Part shown: positions 11,959-24,984 of the stretch, in pieces
Position numbering within the stretch: position 1 is the stretch's first letter
Layout of the letters: the number at the start of each line of letters is the position of its first letter
Source: Microvelia longipes
Lineage: Eukaryota > Arthropoda > Insecta > Hemiptera > Veliidae
Direction: 5' to 3'
NCBI GenBank assembly: GCA_018340805.1
Contig: JACMZG010001914.1
Span: forward strand, 43,839,095 to 43,903,094
DNA length: 64,000 nucleotides
Position numbers and translations under genes: made by a program
The notes under the pieces: generated by a model
Told to the model about the DNA's origin: nothing
Seen by the model: only the letters and a program-made list of their open reading frames with translations
Database searches by the model: none

Positions 11959-12345
11959 ATACAGAACATATTAATAAACAGAATAATGTTAAAATAAAAA
12001 CTGTAACTGGTTTTAACGATTTTAGAGCTTCCTTCAAAGTTTGTTTTTCGGTTCCTGAAAAGTTGCATTTTTCGACTTATCCCCTTTTTACTTTTTGGTA
12101 TCCATATATTAATAGTTGTTAGTATTAGTTCTCTAGTCGTAGATAAAATTTAATATGCAACAAGGGATGAAAGTTATTAGCTCTCGTATTATCTCCCTCG
12201 GCAAGCCTCGGGAGCTAACTAGTTTATCTCCCTCGGCCTACCGGCCTCGTGAGCTAATGAAGTTTCTTCCTTCGGCGCTGCCTTAGGACAAAACTTTAAC
12301 TTGAGCTGTAAAATTTACGTTGCATAAATAACTATTACTTATTAT

Positions 12346-12867
12346 TTAGGACCCCTCTGCCGCCGATGCAGCAGAGAGACTGAAACACCAGCACATGTGC
12401 TTGGTAATTGTCAGAATAACATGCTCCTTGCAACTCGTCGCCACCATAATGTCAACCATAAAATCATTGACTTGATGAAACAAAAGAGGTATACTTGCTA
12501 TGATGAGGTTTACAGCATTGATTCGCACGGCTCCACTAGTTATGCTGAATATGTAAAGACGCTTTGGTGATAGACCCTACCGTTAGATATGAAAATAATG
12601 ATATAGACCAGGGTATAAAAGTCCATCGTAAAAAAAAAGGATATTTACGACAAGTGTCTTAACTATTACCAAGAAAAGTTCCTCGAAACACATGGCCATA
12701 ATAATTATATTGTTAAATGCCTTTGGTTTGGTTCTAGAGGCACTATAACTAAGATAACCTCTGACTTTTTAAATGAAATAGGTATACATAGTAAGGAATT
12801 GACAAGAATAGCTAAATCTATTATTTTAGATTCACTTGGAATTTTAAATCATCATATATACGGTTAA
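12346..12867 (+). pseudogene. R2-like LINE C-terminal end, copy 2
   Basis: Same CCHC and endonuclease fragment as 1430-1951, including the same stop and frameshift positions. The decay therefore predates the duplication, or both copies are alleles of one locus. Confidence 0.75.
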
Positions 12868-13282
12868 TTTTTTTTATTTTATTTATTTTTTTTAGACTTT
12901 ATTTTAGTTTTATTTATTAAATCTTTTGACAACATTTATGCAATATGTTGGAACTTGTTATTTATTTATTTATTTATTGCAAGTAAGCAAGTTTTAAGAC
13001 GTCACGTCAGGAATAGAAAAATAGATGACAGGGTCAGTCGTTAAGAAGACGCCGAGGAAGAGCAAAATTTGTTAAATTGTTAAAATCAATAAAATAGTTG
13101 AAGTCAGTCTGTTTGCGTTCTCAACACAATATTTCTTAATTTGTTTTTGACTTAAGTATAACGGTGATTTATACGCTATTCTTGTTAATTTCTTATTTTA
13201 TTATTTAGTTTAATTATTGTCTTGTATATTGATCAGTATGCTGTGTATGTAGCAACTTATTGTAAATAACCATCCTCATATT

Positions 13283-13294
13283 GTATATATATAT

Positions 13295-13391
<97 letters not shown>

Positions 13392-13405
13392 TCTCTCTCT
13401 CTCTC
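13283..13405. repeat. (AT)n and (TC)n microsatellite, copy 2
   Basis: Counterpart of 2368-2494 with a different interruption pattern. Confidence 0.95.
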
Positions 13406-14647
13406 TGCAAAATATTAAAATATTTTGCTTTTATACATATATACATGATAAAGTATGTTTTAAATAATATTGATGTATGACATTATAATATGTATAATTA
13501 TCTATTATACGGAGGTGTCGGCTGTTGTAATTCGTAACAAATTGGTTCTACAAATGATTTGATGTCAAAATAATAAGAACCAAGAGGAGGTCCTTCCTTC
13601 AAAAAGTATAATAATGCCGCACATGAACTTCGCGTGACCACTGGAGTGCGTTTTATTAGTGAGGAAATCAAAGCCATTTATATCAATTAGATCATTAAAT
13701 CCCAAGTAATTAGATCAGATTTTGCAAGATTTTAGACGCCGTTATAATTAGTAACATGTTTCTAAATTTTTCAAAAATATATTATTATAATTAGTACGAA
13801 AAGAATTTTTTTTTATAGATTTTATTAATGGTTTTTATAAAAAATTAATATTATAATTTAAAAATTGTCCTTGTCGCTGGAGGCGAAGTAGCACAGGCAG
13901 GAGTCGATTGATCATAGTTTCAGCGTAAAGACTTAATAAGGGGATTAATCTATAAATGTGTGAATAACATAGTTAATTTAGTCTGTTATTAATCAAATCA
14001 GATTTCAAAGGTGTTTAATAGATTGCTTGATATGATCACGCGATTCGTTTGATGATTTTGTAATTGATTAACTTTTAGCTGATGCGTGATGTTTATGGTC
14101 TGATGTTGTCTTCAGATCAGCTAACAAGACCTTTAGTTTAGACAATAAACCAGTAGGTGAACGATTTATAAAGCACTTGTTATTTGCTGTTTTAATTATT
14201 CTTCCATGCTACATAGCATTTTACCACGTATTTACAATTTTATCGCATCGCTATTTTTTCGTTTTCTAGCTAATTTTCATCACTTTGTCTTAAAGGTCCG
14301 CTCCGCAGGCCTGTGGGGCATGCTATGGTCCCGTCAGGGATATATAAAGCAAGGGAATATTTAGGTAATCAGATTAAAATATTGCAAATTTGACCATTTT
14401 TCCTTGGTCTTTTCCAAACTAATCTTACCTCATTTCAAATTTAAAGTTTCTACGGTTTTTAGAAGTGCCTTATAGAATTATAATAAGAGAGCCAGTGAGT
14501 GTGTCAGTCAATCAGACTGTCAGGGTCGAAATTGGTCATTTTCAAAGCGTAATATGTAATTTTTAAAAAAGAATATAGTTCCTATATAATCTTTGCGTTA
14601 GCCAAATTGTAAGTTTCTAGGTTAATCCAGTCAAAAGATACAATACA

Positions 14648-14649
<2 letters not shown>

Positions 14650-14730
<81 letters not shown>
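14650..14730. repeat. (AT)n tract abutting type A foldback, copy 2
   Basis: Counterpart of 3736-3815. Confidence 0.95.
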
Positions 14731-14731
<1 letters not shown>

Positions 14732-15150
14732 GGTGTTTCATATAAAGTTTCCACCAAAGAAGGAGGTGATAGTACTCCTCAAAGGAAGCAAAAAATGTTT
14801 TATAATAAAAACCTCGATATCCAACCGTTTTCCCACAAGGTCAAATTTAATATTTTAAAAAAAATATTAGACCTCCCATCATAAAATTGTTAATAGCGTT
14901 TAAACTGTTCAAGCTAGAAAGACGAAATTGGTCCCGTTAGAAAGCTGAGTAAATTTCCTAAAGGATAAACTACTGACTATGTCAAATATTTTGGAACTTC
15001 TGCCCAAAAATTTGCATAAAAAATTATTTTTTGAAAAAATTGAATTTTATGGATTTTTTGTGGTAAGGCATTAAAGGAAGTAAAAGATGAGCAAAAGTTT
15101 AGCCAAGAACGGAAAAAACGTCTGTTATGATTGTCCTATCGGACAATCAT
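14731..15150 (+). mobile_element. type A foldback single arm, copy 2
   Basis: Counterpart of 3816-4228. It begins ACAGGGTGTTTC and stops at a short AT tract. Confidence 0.7.
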
Positions 15151-17143
15151 ATATATATATATATATATATATACTCAATCGGACATCGGACCATCCATCT
15201 CAAGTGTATATATTATAACTCAACTGATTTATTTATTAGTGTTAACTCTCTAATAAATCAATTAACATACTATTTAGTGAAGTGACTATTTATTTATCTA
15301 TTCTTATTCTATCTATTATACGTTATTTTGACTTACATTCAGGCACCTGGAGTTTTATAGCTGATCTTTATGTTTTTGATGGAGCTGAAACTGCATCTGA
15401 GAAATAAAAAAATATTTTTAATGAGTTAGGAGTTAGATTAGATTAATTGCATAATACTTGATGAAATTTTTTACCAGTCCTAACCTTTAATCACATAAGG
15501 CCCGAGTGATTTGTTAAAACTTATAGTCTATGTTGATCCTCTGTACTAAATGAAGGGGAGTATGCAATGATCATGTTTTCAAATTAGTCGATCTTAATAT
15601 TTTACTAAATCCTACTTAAAAAGCTTTATATTGCCATGACGAAGCCCGAGCGAGCCTTACAGGTGAGTGAGGCTATAGCTAGATATATGGCAAAATGGCA
15701 TGTAATAATAAATACTAATACCAAAATAGCGAGGCGATGGAAATTCGTTAAATTCATGGCAAAACGCTATGTTACAAGAAATAATACAAAACAACAACAC
15801 TGCAGCAGCGAAGAGGCCACAGGGAGGCCCCGGGCCGCGAAAGCCCGTATAGTATTACATGAAAAGATTCGATTGGCTTTTTTTCATTATTGAAAATTCT
15901 TTAAATAATAAAATATGTTTATTTATTAGATAAAAATGCATGCATTTTATATTAATAATTCTTGTTATATTTTCCATTGATTTTATGTTTTGAGGAAGTA
16001 TTTAACTTTTTATTAAAAATAAGTTATAAGCCTTCCTTCATACTGGTCCAAGTAAGTTTTAATATTCCGAGCTTTCTGCTTATATTTTGTTTACTTTCAA
16101 AGCCAAAGATTACTGGAGTTCTAATCCGTGTAGATCATGCATAGAGGTGCAGTGGTTAGATCACTGCCTTGAAGATCTTCATTCAAGACCTGGCATCGAT
16201 CCTGTCTTACTTCACAATGAAGTTCAAATCAACTTTCCTAATAAAGCTGTAGTTTAATATTACATTTATCTCTATTTTTTGGCGACTTATGTTGTTATGG
16301 ATCAAAGCCTCCGCTGCATGTGTGGTCTACTTCACTAAACACATTCTCTTTATTTTGGTGTTCATTCCGATTTTAAATGAGACACTATTTACTTGCTTAA
16401 CCACAAGGCGGTCACTAGACCCATCCTTGTTTGCGCACGTTCTGCTACTATAAAGACCACCGGAACGAAAGAATGTTGCCATACAAAATTAAAGGGTCTC
16501 GATTTGATGCGGTCAAGTCAGCACTTCAAGTTGGTTTCGATCTCTATAGCAATAAGTATAGAAAAGATACCTTCAATATTTTTTGTATTCTTGACCTTCG
16601 ATTTCGTAAATTAGTTTTCGTATGATCTGTTTTGGCTACTAGATTTTCTAAAAGCTTGTTAACTTATCCGTAGACCACTTAGAAATATCGGCATTTTCCT
16701 TAAAGAAATATGATTCTGACCTTTCAATATAATTTGAACGACTCGTGGCTACCTCTACCTAATTACCTTTCCCTTCCTTCGTAGGTTTGTCTGACACTGT
16801 CGTGTTTAACATAAAAGCGATATGGATCTGCGGGACCCTACACATACCGGTGGCTTGTAAATGTCAAAACTTATGATTTAACGTCTTTTAGTGTCTTCTC
16901 GACCGCTTAATTTTTAAACATCTTAATACTTGGGAGTTAAAATGGGTAATATATCTCGTCAGAGTCGTTAATGTGGCCTCATTTTTCTTTGTAAATGTTT
17001 TAGTGAGAGCAAACAATTAATTTTAAGTTTTTGCATTTGGGATTTGGAATTACTAAAGTTGAGTGATCTCAGGGTTAAGTGATCACAGGGTGAGAAATCT
17101 CAGGTTCAAACCAATGTTATTGATTTTTTGTGCTAACATAAAA

Positions 17144-17857
17144 GTCCAAGAGCTAGGCCTAAAAAAAATGTGATTCATTTTGTACTACTTCAAACCAAAT
17201 TTTTCTGAAAATATACCTTAAATTATGAAGGAAAAGTCTGCCTATCCAGAGTGGAGCCCTTTATATGAATGCGCTTGCTCAAAGTATTAAACAATCGCAC
17301 AAATTACCATTTTCTTGCAAATAAGTGGTTCCCTTTAGGTCGTGTGCAAACATGAAGAAATCATTTTTTAAAGCTGATAAAATTTACCCTAATACGAGTA
17401 ATTTTTCAGTCAAAATCCGATGACTACAACTCAAGTTATGACATTGGTAAAATAGCCAAAAAAATTCACAAAAGTCGATATTTTTTTGAAGAAACTTGCT
17501 GACTGGCATAAATTAACATTTTTTTCTTGTTTTTGAAAGAGCCATAATTTTGGTTGCAGTTATCCGATTTTAATGATTGAACATTTGCTTTACTGGACAT
17601 TTTATCAAATTTAAAAAAACGATCTCTTCATGTTTCATGTTGATCTCTTCAAGACCCACAGGAAACCACTTACTTCAAGAAAACTGAAATTTGTGCGATT
17701 TTATAAAATTTTGGGTTGGTGCAATCATATGAAGGGCTCCACTGTGAATAGGCTGACTATCTTTTTTATTCTTCATTTAAGGTATATTTTCAAAAAAAAG
17801 GTTTGAAGTAGTACAAAATGAGTCACTTTTTTTCAGATTTCAGATTCTCTCTTGGAC
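17144..17857. mobile_element. type C foldback element, copy 2
   Basis: Counterpart of 6237-6951, with GTCCAAGAG ... CTCTTGGAC ends and several one-base length differences in A/T runs. Confidence 0.7.
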
Positions 17858-18006
17858 TATTCGCGATTCAATGTCAGTAGCAGCGCCACCGTCGCTGATA
17901 CGAAATTGATCACGAAAGGGTTATCGTTGTTTAAGTCCTTTTGGGGTTTTTTTGGTTTTTCTTATTTGTGACGGTTATTTTTTTAATTTTTTCTCGAAGT
18001 GCTTTA

Positions 18007-18078
18007 AACTTTCTTAGACTCCTAGGTGAAAATATAATTTTAGACTCACTAGGTATTATAAATAACCATATTCGCTAA
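18007..18078 (+). pseudogene. second LINE C-terminal tail, copy 2
   Basis: Counterpart of 7097-7168, ending in the same ILDSLGIINNHIR reading. Confidence 0.6.
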
Positions 18079-19419
18079 TAATTGTAGTTTTATTTAGATG
18101 TATATATGTAAAATTTAAAAACTTAAATATAATTATTTACATGATCTAATATAATTATGTATAAATTAATAATTTGATAAAATTGTCTTTAAGATAGATT
18201 AAGTATGCTGTGTGTTTCAGCAATCCTTTAAAGAAGGACAGCACCCTTTATAAGATAAATTTTTATAAATAAAGTGTTTCTTTCTCTCCTAATTTTAGGG
18301 CGTATGCACTCAGTAGAATCACTATTTCATTGAAAAATAGGGTTAAATGGATTGTTACGAGTATTTAAATTGAGTGAAAAGAAGGTGAAAATCACAATAT
18401 AGTGATACATTTTATTTATTGTTGATTAATGTTACTTTTAATTTGCTCAAACACATAAAATTACCTTTTTATTGCATTAAATTCTTTAAATTAGTTGTCA
18501 CAGGTATTTAAATAAACTGATAACAAGCTGATTTTCACCGTAATAGTGTTTTGTAATTTATTAATCAATTATATTTCTTTAATTAATAACTCAATAAATT
18601 AACTTTTTTGTAAAATGTTTATTTTAATTATCCGTTTAGGTTTTATTATTTCTGGGTTAAATCGGACAAATCCAAGAGCCTGATTCTATATTTAAAATCC
18701 TGGAATAATCGAAGTATTTGTCTATGAAATATTGGCAAATGTTTTAGCACCGATGATCATTCTATTAATTTGTACCTCATTTATCAGAAATTAACTAACA
18801 ATAAAGAATAAAAGAAGAATTTTTATTGGCTCCCATGCTAATCAATCCTATAATAAATAAAAATTGATCACCCTATCGCTTTCCCGCCATTGGTATTGCC
18901 AACCTTACAACTATCTCTTTGAATCGCGAATAATAATTCTCCAAGATACCTACGTTATAACGAGGAGAAATAAAAATAAAGAAAATAAAATTAACAATAA
19001 CAATACTTGGAACTTTTTCGCGGCAACGCACTTCCTGCCTCCTCTAATACCTTTATCCTTTCTTGTCCTTCATCCTTATATCGAAGCCACAAAACTTCCG
19101 AATCAGACCCTGTACTGTTATAATTGAATTATTTAGTTCTTGATTTGTTGGCCAAGTTTTTGTCTGTAATTTTCACACTTCTCCTTTTTTCACATTTTAT
19201 TCGAGTCAGGTATAAGGGTTAAATTAAATAGAGAGTTGAAAATTGAGAGATTCCTATGTATAAATGGTTTGCAAGGTGTTCAACCCGATCCCATTAGGTT
19301 CTAGTAATAGTCATAATTATTGTATGAAAACTTAACTTTGATTGACAAGTTATAGCTCAAGGCTTTCTAAAGGGCAGTCATAAAAATCTGGTACAAACTT
19401 CCGGTGCCGGTATCATTGA

Positions 19420-19574
19420 GTGTTTTATTACTTTCCTGTCTTTGTCTGGCTAGGAAAGTTTTATTACTTTCCTATCATTGTCTGGTTAGGAAAGTTTTAT
19501 TACTTTCCAATCTTTGTCTGGTTAGGAAAGTTTTATTACTTTCCTATCTTTGTCTTGTTAGGAAAGTTTTAACA
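19420..19574. repeat. 36-bp tandem repeat, copy 2
   Basis: Counterpart of 8508-8662 with the GGAAAG...CTTTCC hairpin unit. Confidence 0.9.
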
Positions 19575-19835
19575 CCTTATACATTTAATTCATATCATTA
19601 TTAGTGAGATTAAGTGGTTGAGCTAATCTTTATGAGCAATGTGCAAGATATTTACTTTTCTTCCCTCTCTATACCGCAGGTATAATTAAATGCCAGGGAA
19701 GCTCTGCAGTCCGGGGCCGCCCTGTAACTGCTTTGCGGCCACATTGTTTATGTTTCCTATTATTTGCTATCTTTTATTCAATAAAGATAATTGAAAACAT
19801 AAGAAGAAGAAAGAATTTTCATTGCCTATGGCGCT

Positions 19836-19984
19836 GGCACAAAGGTGTCGGCGCTATGTTTGAGGTGGAGAGAAAGTTAAAACATGGCACAAAGGTGTCG
19901 GCGCAGAATTTGAGGTAGAGAGAAGGTAAAACATGGCAAAAAGGTGTCGGCGCAGTGTTTGAGGTGGAGAGAAAGTTAAAACTT
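19836..19984. repeat. ~50-bp tandem repeat, 3 units
   Basis: Each unit opens GGCACAAAGGTGTCGGCGC and contains TTTGAGGTGGAGAGAAAGTT. The minus-strand frame 19854-20111 is the translation of this repeat and is not a gene. Confidence 0.9.
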
Positions 19985-20360
19985 GGTACAAAAATTTTAT
20001 CGCTATGCGTATTCCAAGTTTCAAATAATTATTCGTTTGAAGCATTTTCATGACGTTCTGTGTGGTTTTCACCACGCACTCTGTGTCACGCATAACTCCC
20101 GTTCTGTCCATGCTAGAAATTTGAAACTCGAAACAAAAACTTTAAGTCTAGCAGTACTGATCGAAAAATGATATTTTTCAAACTACCATGACTCATTTAG
20201 CTGAGCCAAGAAAAATTTTCTAAATTCGATAAAAAATAAAATCAAACGTTGACATTAAACACAAATGTTTAATTTTGATATTGGTCGCCATTTTGAAATT
20301 ATTACAATGTTAAAATGATAAGGGCTAGTAATTTTTAATTTTTTGTTACCCATGTTCGGG
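19985..20360. repeat. dispersed repeat shared with 40790-41140
   Basis: Colinear blocks CATAACTCCCG, GAAACTTGAAGCAAAAA-like, TTTGATATTGGTCGCCATTT and AATTTTTAATTTT recur in order, and diverged, at 40790-41140. The family is unknown. Confidence 0.5.
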
Positions 20361-20630
20361 TTTGTTTGTTTACTGATTTATTTAACAAAGCAAAATTAGG
20401 ACAATTATGGTCCTGTCTTCCATTTATAGCGAAACATATAACAAACTTGTAGTAGATATTCCATAGCTATTGAACTTTTAGTTTGTATGTTATTGACGAA
20501 CATATATATTTTTTGGTGCGGTTTTTTGGTAGTATTATATAAAAAAGTTTGTTTACATCGGTCAAAAACATGACGATTTGCGGTAGCATTGTGTATTTTT
20601 AAGTACATGTTTTTTAAGCATATAATGTTA

Positions 20631-21152
20631 ATATCTATTAAATTAACGAAGACTTCAGTCCTTTTTTTAATTAAAATTTATTCAAAATAAATTCACGAAA
20701 AGCTTTCGCCCAGGGATCCTGAGCTTCTGCAGTTCTTAAAATAACAAAATGAGAAAGTTTGAAAATTAATAAAATTTTGATTGTTTTTTATGTCACGTGT
20801 CTAAGTAAATAAATTTTAAATGAAATTAGAAAAAGGTAAAGGAAAATTTAAGATTTTAAGATAATATTATAATAAATACTGCTAGATTGTTAATGTCTTG
20901 TTTTTTGTTCATACTGTCTTTGTCAGCTTTTATATAGAGCATTTCTAAAAATTTTCTTTTGTCTGTATGTGGTTCTGTATGAAGTATAAGGCAGTTTTCT
21001 TTGTCTGGTCGGTGGTCAAGTTTTGTCATTGTTCTGATAAGGCCGTAAGGTTAGAGTTGTCAAGTATTAAGTTGTTATGTGTCTGTTAAGTCTTTTTTTG
21101 AAAAGTTGAGAGGTCTCTCCTGTTGAGAAGTCTTTGTTAATTTAATAGATAT
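20631..21152. mobile_element. ~520-bp element with 26-bp inverted ends
   Basis: The left end ATATCTATTAAATTAACGAA continues with GACTTC. The right end is its complement with 25 of 26 positions matching. There is no transposase inside and no convincing target duplication, so the superfamily is undetermined. Confidence 0.55.
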
Positions 21153-21528
21153 CACAATTTAAAACAGTCAAAAAAAGGTCTAAAGTTATAAAAAAATATA
21201 ATGTTAATATGAAATAATTTTCGCGTCATGCCCGGCAGAGTACTTTTTGGAGTATTGATGATATGCAAAATTCTGTCCCTTCAAGGTGGTGACACATATC
21301 AAAGACAATTACGCATTCTACAGGTGATGGTATGGCGTTTATTTCAATACACTACGGGTCATTCGCTATTTACCGTATTTAAGCAGTAATCAAACCAAAA
21401 TCGCTAAAATATCGCTTCTTTTAGAGTGAAGATATCATAAGGTTATAGGGACTTAGGTTACACAATATTATCCCTTTATAACTAGGGGGGGGGAGGAAAG
21501 TAAACATAAAATTTGGCTTCATCAATTA

Positions 21529-22039
21529 GTACGTTCACACACACTCTAGATCCGCGGATCGTATAGAATACGTATACAATACGGTCAACTAACTTCACGG
21601 TTCTTGCAGCGTATTTGTTTAGTCGATCGAGTGATAACTGATCCCGCCAAAACATGGCGTCTTGTATAGTGAAGCTTCACTTTTGGTTATAAGGAAGTTT
21701 AAAACAAAAAATATATTTAATTAAATTGTGATTTCTTTGCATAATAATAAAGTTACACTAACAAAATTAAATTTCCAAAAGTTATTTGATCAAAAACGGT
21801 TATATAGAAGTGAAATAAAGTGAAATAAAAGTTCGACGAGAAGGTTATCCGTTAAATACGATCGTCTCTAAAGGTACACACACAAAAAGACACCGTATCG
21901 GGGGATCCATTTAGATTCCATCTCCCTAGTTCTAGCGTATGCGATCGGATCCCCTCCGCATGGTTCATACAGCTTAAATTACCGTATTGAGAGATCGTAC
22001 TCTATACGATACGCGGATCTAAAGTGTGTGTGAACGTAC
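21529..22039. mobile_element. ~510-bp TA-target MITE, copy 1
   Basis: Ends GTACGTTCACACACACTC and its complement GTGTGTGAACGTAC, with inverted repeats extending about 40 bp through GATCCGCGNATCGTATAGA. It is flanked by TA on each side (21527-21528 and 22040-22041). There is no coding capacity. A second copy is at 33306-33788. TA flanks suggest Tc1/mariner-like mobilisation, but this is inferred from two insertions only. Confidence 0.8.
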
Positions 22040-22041
22040 TA

Positions 22042-22697
22042 TTTGATAAAAAATTGAAAGTGTTATGAGATGGGAGAGAAAATAATCAACAGCGATTGAG
22101 CTGGTTTTAACTTGATCACTGTAATTACAAAAACACCAAATATTTTAAACACCAATTATACTAAACGTACGAACAAGATATCGGCGTTTCTAGGTTTGTT
22201 GCCACCCATGAAGAAATAGAAACTAATAACGGTATTAGATAATTATCATTGCTTCCAGTGTCTATACTTTCAGCGTTGTTATATTATGTTTTAATTGTGA
22301 ATAGTAATAGATGCTGCAACTAGGCTATAAAGCAGGATTTTATTGCTGCAGAACATAGCTTACTAATGAGGAATATCATGATATGATATTCCTTCATATC
22401 ATGATAATAAAATCCATCCATTTGCTTAATTTACAATTACATTTAATTTGTTACATAATTATTACAATTTACTATATTAAGACAATACAATAATTATATA
22501 ATATATAAAGTATTTAATTTTATTTTTTATTACAAATGTGTTTTATGTATAAAAACACACCCATACACACAATATACATATGCATACACCCTGCACGCAT
22601 ATATAATTATATACACAATACATCCACAAACATGAAACTACTGTTTATCCACACTTATTATTATTACAATTCTTATTTTGATCTCATTACGCAATTC

Positions 22698-22699
<2 letters not shown>
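22042..22699. other. non-coding stretch with one strong palindrome
   Basis: Contains GAATATCATGATATGATATTC followed by CTTCATATCATGATA around 22371-22409, a nested short palindrome. No gene recognised. The 113-codon frame 22536-22877 is largely AT-repeat and SINE translation. Confidence 0.5.
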
Positions 22700-22743
<44 letters not shown>

Positions 22744-22773
22744 TATATATTATATATTATATTTATATATATA
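22700..22773. repeat. (AT)n microsatellite
   Basis: AT dinucleotide with TATTATAT interruptions, immediately left of a SINE. Confidence 0.95.
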
Positions 22774-22774
22774 T

Positions 22775-23035
22775 CCGTGATCGTAAGGCAACTCCGTGGC
22801 CCGTGATCGTAAAGGCGTTCTATTTCGGCACCGGAGGTCCGGGTTCGCAGCCCGGGCTATACTCTAAGATTTTATGAATAGTATTTGTATTAAAAGATTT
22901 CGCCAACTTTAATTAATTCTTAGTGTAGTAGATGCAACCCACCTGAGGTGGTCCCCGCAGGGTGAATACCTGCGCCGAAAGGTATTCACCATTCAAGGTT
23001 TTAGGGCCGAAAGGCCCTAAAACGGGCATTTATTA
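22775..23035 (+). mobile_element. tRNA-derived SINE, family S1
   Basis: The head contains CCGTGGCCCGTGATCGTAAA (A-box region) and GGTTCGCAGCC (22842-22852), a match to the Pol III B-box consensus. The body, TTTTATGAATAGTATTTGTA to AGATGCAACCCACCTGAGGT, matches the SINE at 45556-45780. The tail has hairpins CACCTGAGGTGG and AGGGCCGAAAGGCCCT and ends in ACGGGCATTTATTATATTA. A short duplication of CCGTGATCGTAAGGC lies at its 5' end. Pol III transcription and LINE-driven retroposition are inferred from family features. Confidence 0.8.
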
Positions 23036-23037
23036 TA

Positions 23038-23039
<2 letters not shown>

Positions 23040-23114
<75 letters not shown>

Positions 23115-23126
23115 TTATACATATAT
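23040..23126. repeat. (AT)n abutting foldback element
   Basis: Joined directly to ACAGGGTGTTTC at 23127. Confidence 0.95.
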
Positions 23127-24321
23127 ACAGGGTGTTTCATATAAAGTGTCCACCAGAAAAAGAGGTGATAGTACTCCTCAAAAGGAACAAAAAATGTGCT
23201 ATAGTATAAACCCCGATGTCCAACCGTTTTCCCACAAGGTCAAATTTAATAATTAAAAAAAATATTTGACCTCACATCATAAAATTGTTAATAGGGGTTT
23301 AACTGTGTAAGCTAGAAAGGCGAAATTGGTCTCATTAGAAAGCTGAGTAAATTTCCTAAAGGACAAACTACTTACTATGTCAAATATTTTAGAACTACTG
23401 CCCAAAATTGTGCATGAAACATGATTTTTAAAAAAAAGAAATTTTATGGAATTTTTATAGTAGGGCATTAGAGGAAGTAAGAGATGAGCAAAAGTTCAGC
23501 CAAGAACGGAAAAAACTTCTCTTATGATTGCCTTTTAAGAAAATTTAAATATTTTTATACATTCAATAGTCGAAATTTTAAGCCATTCTTCCTAGAAGTT
23601 GCAAAAACTGATATTTTTTGGCATTTTTGCATATGTCTACAATGTTAATTACATGGTACATAAAATAATTAAAAATCTCTAAAGCAAGAGAAAAGTTTTA
23701 AAGAAAAATGTGTAAGAATAAAATAGGTTTATTTTACCTTCTAGAGTCTAAAAATCGTATTATTAAATTTCTTTCGGAAATAAAATATTTTGTTAAAATA
23801 ACACATTATTTTCACTTTTATACGACAAAAATGATCAGTTTTTGCAACTTCTAGGAAGAATGGCTTAAAATTTCGACTATTGAATGTATGATGAAGTTTA
23901 GGTTTCCTTAAAGGGCAATCATAAGAGAAGTTTTTTCCGTTCTTGGCTAAACTTTTGCTCATCTCTTACTTCCTCTAATGCCCTACCTCAAAAATTCCAT
24001 AAAATTCAATTTTTTAAAAAAATCATGTTTCATGCAAAATTTTGGGCAGTAGTTCTAAAATATTTGACATAGTTAGTAGTTTGTCCTTTAGGAAATTTAC
24101 TCAGCTTTCTAATGATACCAATTTTGCCTTTCTAGCTTGAACAGTTAAAACCCTGTTAACAATTTTATGATGTGAGGTCAAATATTTTTTTAAAATATTA
24201 AATTTGACCTTGTGGGAAAACGGTTGGAGATCGGGGTTTATATTATAGGACATTTTTTTGTTCCTTTTGAGGAGCACTATCACCTCCTTTTCTGGTGGAC
24301 ACTTTATATGAAACACCCTGT
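23127..24321. mobile_element. type A foldback element, complete
   Basis: 1195 bp starting ACAGGGTGTTTCATATAAAG and ending CTTTATATGAAACACCCTGT. The two arms (about 23127-23612 and 23836-24321, ~485 bp each) are inverted copies, diverged by scattered substitutions, around a ~220-bp loop. TATATA flanks both ends, so the target was TA-repeat DNA. There is no transposase. Arm blocks such as CAACCGTTTTCCCACAAGGT and TTAGAAAGCTGAGTAAATTT are shared with the type B palindrome at 53371-55490. The open frames 23277-23468, 23741-23962 and 24101-24316 lie in the arms and are incidental. Confidence 0.85.
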
Positions 24322-24359
24322 ATATATATTTGTGTAAGAAAAATGTTCATTTTTACAAA

Positions 24360-24870
24360 AAAGAGAATCCATCAAGAGCAAACTCAGGTTGGTATTATGA
24401 TTGGGGGCAGCTGGAAAGTAAACTCTATGGTAATATCTCTTTTAATTAGGAAGGTTGGAGATATTGCAAAAATCAGATGCTTAGCTTAGTCAATTTATGG
24501 AAAGAAAACATTCTAGAGTAGTTAACTTAATGGTTAAGAACTGAAATAGAAGCACCCACTATGCAGGACTCCAACCCTTACAAGACGGTTAGTGTTTGAA
24601 TAATTATATGGGAATGGTAAAAATTAGGTGATTGCTTAATGTAAGATCTGGCATTATTAATCTCAATGCTACCGTGGAATAAAGGAGAGAGGACTACATT
24701 ATGTTCTGTTTGTAATCTAAGTAAACAAGAGACGACATTTCACTTTATTTCAGAATGACCTATTAATACTAAATACAGAATCCGCCATTTTAAGTGTAAA
24801 TTCTTTACATTAAAGCAAAACTACCAACTTATAACCGTAGAGATAATATGAAAATATATCAGCCAGAATA
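24360..24870 (+). pseudogene. decayed LINE reverse transcriptase C-terminus
   Basis: With frame changes and stops, this stretch reads as the tail of a LINE ORF2. RRLVFE and YGNGKN strings come first, then LPWNKGERTTLCSVCN followed by ETTFHFISE. This is the common C-terminal pattern of arginine/tryptophan-rich sequence, a CxxC pair and a histidine before a final cysteine. The last cysteine has become TGA. Several stops show it is long dead. Clade uncertain; it differs from the R2-like tails on the left. Confidence 0.5.
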
Positions 24871-24984
24871 CCCGATTTTATTACTTTGAATGATGTTGGT
24901 GAATATTTATATATATTGGTGCAATAAATTTGCTATATGTTTGTTTACGTCTGCAAAAATACAACGCTTTGATCGTTCAAATTA

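Larger units (their letters stand above)
11925..19747. repeat. large duplicated segment, copy 2
   Basis: Near-identical to 1008-8835 throughout, with small indels in homopolymer runs (for example at positions equivalent to 3245, 3910 and 6565). It begins with the right end of the hAT element but lacks the left end. Unlike copy 1, it continues past the point where the gap starts. Confidence 0.9.

Noticed and set aside
19854..20111. 85-codon minus-strand ORF with a repeated STSNSAPTPLCH motif
   Set aside because: It is the translation of a ~50-bp tandem repeat.
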